33,935 nt of DNA from Saccoglossus kowalevskii (Eukaryota > Hemichordata > Enteropneusta > Harrimaniidae): contig NW_003133344.1 of NCBI RefSeq assembly GCF_000003605.2, positions 736,764 to 770,698 on the forward strand, given 5' to 3'. Position numbers and translations under genes: made by a program. The first letter of the stretch is position 1. Each line of letters begins with the position of its first letter. Shown piece by piece: positions 12,301 through 21,300 of the stretch. A model generated the notes under the pieces. It was not told the origin of the DNA. It ran no database searches and saw only the letters and a list, made by a program, of their open reading frames with translations.

Positions 12301-15300
12301 GTGTTGATCCCTTGTAACAAATGCAACCCCTGGTAACAGCTAGATGGTGATCCCCGGTAACAGATGGTGATCCCCGAAACCCAATCTTGACCCTAGTAAC
12401 ACAAAAACTAATCCTGTTAACAAGGAAATATATGTTGCTCTAAAACCTCTAATTAGAATAAAACCAAGGTACATTTCATGAATGATACAGAGAGGCAAAC
12501 AATTAAATGATGACAATCACACAGTGTTTGAATTTATTGAGAACTAACACTGTCACTGCTAGAAATGTTCACAATTTTACCCGTTACAGGAGCTAATGTC
12601 ATTCCCTATCTTAGACCAAAACAGAAACAATTTGTATCCGGTTATTTCCTAGTCAAAGGGGCTCACTGGACCATTGTTGTTTTAACATCTAAGAATCAAA
12701 AACAAATCAAGTCAAACTACCCCCATCTAAAATTGTGTAGCTTTTTCCCCCTATTCGGTGGTTGTGAAACCTGAAATCAAAGCAGTGTACATAAACACCA
12801 TTATTATATAAAATATCCCCTTATTGGCTCAGTGACGTTGACTACAATTCAGTATTCTAACCTTTTCACCACCAAACTTTGTCTGCAAATTGTTCTGCAT
12901 TTTTGTTCTTATATTCTTCAATATTTCTAAAAATGAACACTAATTTAAGAGCCAGCAGACAAAATTTGAGTCAATTTTCAGTTTTTAATCGAAAAGTATG
13001 GCTATTTTTGTCCCAATCTTCTGAAGGAAAGTGCAGACTGTAAATGGAACTATTTTGTGAATTTGGGATGAAAAGAATGAACTAGTGGTGAAAAGGTTAA
13101 AGAAATGTAAATTACTTGCCTTCTTTCTACCAAACAACAATAATTCACGGAATCTCTTTATTTCTTTTTCCATATTTCTACCGGCTATGTCTAGTCTGGA
13201 AGGTGCCTTCACTACAGCAGCAGTTGGTGGAGAATCCGCGTCTGCTGTCGTCGCTGGCGCTTCCCGGTGCCCATGAGACTCATCATCAGGTGTCTGGTTC
13301 TCGGCACTATTGTAGCCAGATTCCAGAAGTGGATTGTCTTTGAGTAGCAACTCACCAATATCAGTACCAACAACAGTCTGCAACAAGAAAGTCATATTTA
13401 TACAGACATATCTTAGCATTTGTACATTAAACATTAGTGAAAAATAACCTACCCCGTTCTGTGTACACAGTAGTGTAAAATAACTTACCCCATTCTGCCT
13501 GCACAGTAGCACCATCAAATCCCAGAGCAGAGCTGCAGATTGCCTATCAGCCAATCCAGTGTTCTTTAGACATGTGACTGCTTTGTCAGATGCGAACCGT
13601 ATCACATCACTTTTGTGCGTTTCATTTCTGACGTACAAAAAAGAAACATATTAAAGCTAGTTATATACATAAATTTTTAATTTTTCAATTTCACTTGGAT
13701 TTTATTTTTGCACTTTTTGCTGGAAGGGTAAATCAGAAAATCTTCTATTCAGTTTACACAGTAGACTGGAGAAGTAAAATCAGTGAAAATACCATTTTTC
13801 CTATATTTTACATTTAAAATGGTGATTTTTTTTAATTCTGCATACGATTTCACACCTCAATCAAATACAATTCCATTTCAATATGCAAAGTTTCAACCAT
13901 TGCAGGCAATTCTATGAAAAACATTGCTAATAATTCTCCAAAGAATATTGCAATATTCCAAGAAAAATTGATAGGGAGATTAATTTTGTGTCAGCGATAA
14001 TATATCTACTACTGTAAACCATAGTTTCATATGAGAGAACAATGCCAGTGAAAAATTGTGTACATTTATGAATATATTTTTTCATTGACAGCATTGATCA
14101 AATATATGATAAAGGTTATGCTAATATACCTAATGAGTGGTCCAGGGAATGATTTCAGTTCTTTAGCATCGTCTGTGTCTCCTAAGATTGCCTGTTGAGA
14201 AGAAAATATTCATATTCAACACATTGCATACTGAAACAGTTATACATCATTTTTTTTTTAGCTCTCCAAAGTAACTTTTAGCAATCGATGTGCCGAGATG
14301 TCTAGCTATAGCTTTCGTCAAAACCAGAGTAGTGATTGCTTTTTTAGAAGAGTTATTTTCTATGCTTTATTTCTTCTGCTACTATGAAATAAGAGAAAAT
14401 TTATAATGTCTACTTGCACAAGTATGTATATTTTCTTGAAAACCTACTCAAGTTTGAGGGCATACAAAAACAAGTAAAAGTACTTTGTGAATAAACTCCT
14501 GTTAATCACAGTTATTTAACAGCTTTTTTATATTAAAATTTACATACTGTAAAAGGGTTAATTATTCACTGGGTTTTAATTTTGCTTATTTCGCTGACTG
14601 GAAAATACGCTAAATTAAAACCCAGTGAATATGTAAAATTTAGCATAGAACACATTATCTAAATGATAAAACTGTGAATTTAAAACCCACTGAATATGCC
14701 TGAAATGGTAAATCAGCGAAATTTAAACCCAGTGAAAATTAGTCATTTTAAAGTATACAAAATTTGTATGCATAAACAAACACACCTCCCAATTTCTGCC
14801 AGCAGCATTTTTCAAAGGCCTTTTTACCACCAGTTGCCTCTTTTTATCGCAAATTCACAAAACAGTCCTGTTTATAGTCTGCACTTTCGTTCAGAAAATT
14901 AAGACAAAAATAGCCACATTTTTTGGAGTAAAAACTGAAAATTGACTCAAATTTTGTCTGTTGGCTCCAAAATTAAGGGTTTATTTCCAGAAATATTTCA
15001 GAATATAAGGAAAAAGTGCAGAAAAAATTGTTTTTGTTGCATTGTACTTTATCTTACCTCTACATTATGAATTTCAACCACAGTTGCCATTCCGTCCTCA
15101 GGATTATTTGGTAATACTTTAATTAGCTGCCCGCCAGCACCGAACCTAGCCACAACGTGTGGAAGTACGTGTTTCACCGGCGTCATGCGACCAGGTGGCG
15201 ATACTTCTTCTGTTGGATCAAAACATAAATAAGCAAGATGGTGACGATTGTATAAAAAGTAATCAAGAAATTAAAACAGTATTAAATTGCTAAAATCATA

Positions 15301-18300
15301 TCTAAAATAACTCAAATTTATTCTCCATTTTTTTATCTTAGACATGGCAAACGTAGATATCACAGATAGAGGAGATTATTGTATTTGAAAGACAAAATAA
15401 GGAAGCACCACTGCTGATGTGTGCAAATTTTGTTTCTGTGAATCTGTTGTCTGTGAATGTTCAGCTCATTACCGATATTGCTACTATTGTATTGGGGCAA
15501 TTAACATATTCATATGCTTGCTAATAACGTGGATGATGTTTGCCATACCACATCCTATACAAACCAAGATATTTTGAAAGACTGCAAAATGGAAAGAAGT
15601 TTAAGAAAAACAATTATGTGATTTCCATGAAAATGTCACATCATGGAGATACTTGTCTAATAATCGCAATGAATTGGCATTCAAAGGATTTCACAGCTAA
15701 CGTACCTTCTGGCTGGGGTTCAGCTTGCCATGGTTCTTCCTCTTTAGCGTACTCATACCCGCTATTGGCATCATAACCGCCAGGCTGTTCTTGCTGTAGT
15801 TGTTCTTGTCCCTCATTGTCTTGGGCAGGATAATTGTCATAGGATGTCTGGTACGGAATGGTTTGGTCCACTCCGTATCCAGCAGGAGCCTCCCCTTCAT
15901 AGCTAGTGGAAGCTTCTTCACCATAACCTGGGTACCTAGACAAGTCAAAACACAGAATGTATAGGTGAATCCCATTGCGTGTATGTAACCGTAGCAACAC
16001 ATAGAAATGTACTAAGATATAGATTATAATGTCGAAAGGAATGATCAGAATTTTTATCATTCGCCCTACATGTACATTGCGATCACCCTATTAATGGTAA
16101 TGAAGCACTTTCTTATTGAATGATATTTACCTAACTCATTATTATTCATTAAAACTTGCGTTGAAGTCACAATTTCTGAAATTGTTGATTGGAATTTTAA
16201 CAGCCACTTCGATTTACACAAATTTATATTGATAATTAAAAGTGTTATAATATGCCTAGGTTTCTGCTGTTCACTGATCAGAAGTGCTCAGTAAGTCACA
16301 TTTCATGTCAGAGGTGAAAATTAGAAATTAAAGTTGTCTATCAATATTAGACCAGTTGAAGAATAAAAGTACTTGTACCAATTAATGATGTACCTGTCTC
16401 TAGCAAAATAAATTACGGCATATTTGAAATAAAATTCTTGGTTCATACTTTTGCAAGTCTTAAAAACTCTGAAAGCAATTTTCAGGACATTAGCAACTTC
16501 ACTGCTTCACTTGGTCAGTCAGTAAAAATATATCTTTATTCACATATCCACATGGATAGGCAATTTGTGCATTAACTTGTCCCAGCTAAAATCTGCATGT
16601 CCAGGACAGGTCAACAGGACTGAATTTTGATCCCTGCATATAACCCGACTCACCTGCCGTCTGTGGCATCAGCACTTATCTCATTACTCCACTGTTCGGC
16701 ACTGTAAGATTGCGAATGCGCACTCTGTCTGTCATAGTCCTCGTACGTATCCCTACCATAGTTATAACGTTCATAGTACAGTCGCCGATATTCCTCACTG
16801 TACCTCCAGTCATCATAGCCGTAACCCCTCTTATCTCTGTAATAATCATGCGTTCTGTACGGCCGGCCGTATTCATCATATTCTGATTTTGTTGGAAAAT
16901 ATTGAAACATGTAAAATAGTACAGTTAATTATTCAGTATTATATTGAATTTTGTATAATGCCTTATCACTTTGGAAGTTGAGGCAAGTTTAATACACTAA
17001 TGTGTTCCAAATTGAACATCATTACGACTAATTAATTACATCACACAATGTTTAGGGAAGTCATTTGAAACAAATTCTACTCAGCCTTAACCCCCTCACC
17101 ACCAGTTCCCTCTTTTCATCACAAATTCACAAAATAGTCTTGTTTATAGTCCGCACTTTTCTTCAGAAGCTTGGGACAAAAATAGCAAATTTTTTGAGTG
17201 AAAACTGAATATTGACTCAAATTTTGTCTGTTGGCTCCAAAATCAGGGTTCATTTACAGAAATATTGAAGAATATTAGGAAAAAAGTGCAGACAAATTTG
17301 AGCGAGATAGTCTGGTGGTGAAAAGGTTAACGTCATTTTCAGTTCACTGACATACATGTATACACCTCAATAAAATTTGTCATTATCAGGACATTTTTTT
17401 TTTACACTAACAAGCAAGTACAAAAAAACTAAAACGGAATCAAATGTAATTTCAACAGTTTTGAAATTGAAATAATTTTGTTCGGCAGTAAAACTCCCTT
17501 CAAATTTTTGAAAAGCTGCAACAAAGTAACGCGTCTTTATAGACTGTCCACAAGGCCTGCATGTAACATGTTTCATACACTGACTGGACAACGTTCTACG
17601 GTTACACAAAGTTCTATCTTTAGTAAAGCGAGTTTTCTTGAGGAAATGTTCTCGTGGCAAGTAATTTACAATGGAAAAAGATTTCCTTCATTGAGAAAAA
17701 AAAAAGGTTCAATACATACCATAATAATCATATCGATACCCTCTAGCTCGGTTATACGGATCATCGTAGTAGTCGTAACCCTCACGACTTCTAGGATAAT
17801 GTTCGTATCCCTGAACAGAGTATGGCCTTTCAGACCTTGAAAGAGGTCGATCGTTTTCACGCCGGGCATACTGGTCATATCGCTCACGTGGACTGTACAT
17901 TTCGTCATATGGATCTCGACTCTGTCGAGAAAGTGGTCTGTCATACCTTGAATTTGAAGCGTAAGGGTATTGCCGATCGTCGGAGTACTGCAGCGAGTTT
18001 GTTGGAGATCGGTCTCTCACAGGTTGCTGTTGGATGGGAGCTTGTTGCTCAGTAGCATCTGCGACATGATGAGGGTGATGTAAATGTTCATGGGATTGTC
18101 TGTTCTGTAGAAGTTGTTGCTGTTGCTGCTGTTGTTGGTGTTGGTGCTGCTGGTGTTGGTGTTGTTGTTGTTGTTGTTGCTGCTGCTGCTGTTGTTGTTG
18201 TTGCTGCTGCTGCTGTTGCATATTTGGTTGTCCACGTTGGATGTTTGGGTGTGTCCCTCTTAAGGGTTCGTGAGCAACAGGATTGGTGGTAGGTCCTTGA

Positions 18301-21300
18301 GCATTGCTGACAGTCCCAGAATTTAGGGACAAGTTTTCTAATTTTCTTGATGCCTGGTGAAGATCACTGTCCAATGATGATGGGTTTTCAGTGGAATGGG
18401 GCACTTGCGCAGAGTGGCTTGCAGGCATGAGAAGAAGAGGTCGTGCTTGTTCCCCGGATTGCATGGGTGGAAGATGTCGTTGTTGCTGATCTTTAGCTAC
18501 AGTTGAATGCGCAGTAGGAGGAGCTAAAACAATAGTCTTTGGTAGTGAAGGAACATCATCTGTTGCCCAAAGAGTAGTTGGAGGTGATGGAGCTATACTA
18601 GATTTCAGACTTTCTTTTCGAATTTTCTCTGGTGCCGAGGAAAGCTTGTGAATGCTGCTGAGACTATCAGAAGATGATGCACATGTATCGGTTGTAGATG
18701 TATCTGTCATGCATGTGGTAACCTGTAGTGGGTGAAACTGCTGCATTTGTGGCTCTATACCTTTCAGATCCCGCAGTCTTTCAGGGGGGTGTGCTGGTGG
18801 CACAGCAGGAGGTAGATTGGCATGAGAAGGTTGTTTCAGCTGAACAGGAGCAGGGCCCAATTGCATGTGTTGATTAGTAGGAAACACAGGTTGAGTGGGA
18901 GGTCTTATCCCATGAACAGGAGCAGAGTTAGGAGGATTAGCAAGGGGTGGGAGATGGGAATGCTTGCTCACCAAAGCAGGAAGAGCTGCTGGTTGGTGAA
19001 TCACAGGTGGAAGGCGAGAGATCTGTTGAGCTCCTGGAGGATTAGATGGTAGATTTTCTACAAGAGGTTGAGTATGTTCTTGAGCTACAGGAGGGGGGTG
19101 GGAAGATTGTTGCTGAGTAGTTGGTTCAACCTTAGCAGGTGCTTGACCTGGTTGCCCAGGGATGGTTGTATCAGTTGGAATGCTTGACTTCTTAACTGCA
19201 ATTGACTGTGGCATCCCTGGGTGAAGACCATGTTCAGGAGCCGGTGATAATGGCATTCCAAAGCCAGTCGGATAACCAGGTCCACTTGTTGGAAGAAAGG
19301 GGCTACCAACTCTATCGTGATTAAAACTCAAAGGTACATCTCGGCCAAGCAATCTTGGACTCATTGGAGAAGACTCGTCTTGTGAACAAGCTGGGTTAGG
19401 TTCTCCAGGTACAGCAACTTCAGAAACAGACTTTTCTATTGGAATGCTCCCTGGTGGCATCGCATTCGGAGAGGATTGGGACTGCCAAACTGATGATTTT
19501 GTAGCTGTATTTTCTTTCACTGAATTGGATCTATGATCACTACTGGTGCTTTGATTACTTTTGTTAGATTCAAAAGAGGCAGTACGACCATGGTTTATAA
19601 CAGGATTGCCAGTTGAAGGAACTACATCAGCAGGGCTATTGCGGCTATGGGGTCCAGACGACCAAGCACCTTCGTGAGCAGTGAACGTAATGCCAGCTGA
19701 ACTGGCTATACTTGCTGTATCCGAGTGTCCATCATGGACTTGGTTTGTCGAGAGGGTATTTACATGCTCCATGGGATGTGTCTGGTTTGGAATGCCTTGT
19801 ATTAGATCTGGGTTATAAAACTGCTGTGGAGCGGCAGCGGCGCCTGCTTGATTATCTGTTGAAAGAATTGGTTGATTAGCGGAGCAGTCAACGGGAACGC
19901 TATCAACAACAGGATTGTGGGTATCAAGAACAATACTAGGAGTATCTTTGACAGAACTGGAAGGAACATTCCCAGCACCCTCAACTACTATATCCCGTAT
20001 TGATTTCCCATTTACTGAGCTATCAACTATTCCTTCCAAATTTGTATCAGATACATTGCTATTTATATTTGTATCACTACAGCCACTATCTCTGAATTCA
20101 TTATTATTAGGATGAACCTCTTGCTCCTCAGAAACATGTGTTTTGTCACTACTAACAGTCAGTGGATCTGCAGACAATCCATCACATTCATTTAAATCTC
20201 CTTCCAGCGCATTTTCATTTTTCTCACTCTTTTCTGAATAATACTGATTAGGCTCACCTTCAGTGTGTGTTTGTGCGACAAGGTGGCCCGTGAGATCTTC
20301 ATGCATTGGGAGTGACAAAGGATCAAGAGGATAGGGTGAAGGTTCAGGAGAACAAATCTCATGGCCAGCATGTTGATTACCAGGTACAGATTGCAGATTT
20401 TCCTGGTTAGACCCCGTAAGTTGGGCTGAAACATCATGCTGCTGCTGGTGATGGTGGTCAGGCCACATGTTTTGAGGTTCGTTCAACAATACAGGTTCTT
20501 GCAGAGCGGAAGAATGATCTGTGATCGGTAATGAATTCTGATCACCTTGAGTAGCCAGTTCTGTATGCTCCTGATTAAATGGGAAACCATCCGTGCATTC
20601 ATCTCTCCTAGCATCCAAAACTTGTTCATAGTTATTTCCACCAGGGAAAGGTTTAGAAATGTTTTGTGGCAGTGAGTACAACTCTGAACCCCACTTTGGC
20701 TCCCAGGTGACTGCAAGGGATGTTCAGGGTAGGGTTCAGTTACAGGCTCACCAGGATTTTGCTGCCAAACCAGACCAGATGCCGATGGAGGCCTATGTTG
20801 GTTTTCTAGGCCTTGATTATGATTTTGGTCTTGAGATGTTTCACCACTATTGCTTACATGAAAAGAACCACTAATGTTACTGACCGGACTTTGACGGTCA
20901 CTCAAGCTTTGCCCGCTCTGTCCACTGGCATTCAGAAAGCTATCCTCAGTTGTGTCATCACCGAAAAAAGCTGCAAACATACCCGAACTATTTCTTGACA
21001 TGGAATCTTGATTTTCCGGCACCAAATGAACTTGATCGTTCATTTGTTGCTGTTGCCAGTCATTCTGACGTTCAACATTTTGCACATTAAGTCCTCCTTC
21101 CTGTTCAAAAGGTTTCTGTTCATAATTACGATCACTCCCTGGAGGAGAATTTGATGGAAAACTGGCCACCTCTGGCTGTCTGTAGGTACTATTTTGTTGG
21201 TAAGTTATATTCAGTTGAGACGAGTCAAAATTTGCTTGTAAATTTTGTTGATTTTGTGGAATATATTGTTCCTGTGTATTCCATGTACCCTGTGACATAT

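Larger units (their letters stand above)
10021..13119 (-). other. 3.1-kb SEC16A intron made largely of repeats
   Basis: A GC...AG intron. It contains the 113-bp direct-repeat pair, the 143-bp satellite, (AC)n, a short degenerate tandem repeat and a MITE family 1 copy. Little unique sequence remains. Confidence 0.85.
13628..17719 (-). other. SEC16A introns between 13.6 and 17.7 kb
   Basis: Apart from the exons at 14130-14191, 15058-15209, 15706-15935 and 16654-16882, this stretch holds MITE family 1 copies, one family 3 element and AT-rich sequence. 13690-13850 weakly resembles the inner inverted-repeat unit at 32940-33143. Confidence 0.6.

Noticed and set aside
17478-17840. Plus-strand ORF of 120 aa
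   Set aside because: Spans an intron-exon border of SEC16A on the opposite strand and has no family match.
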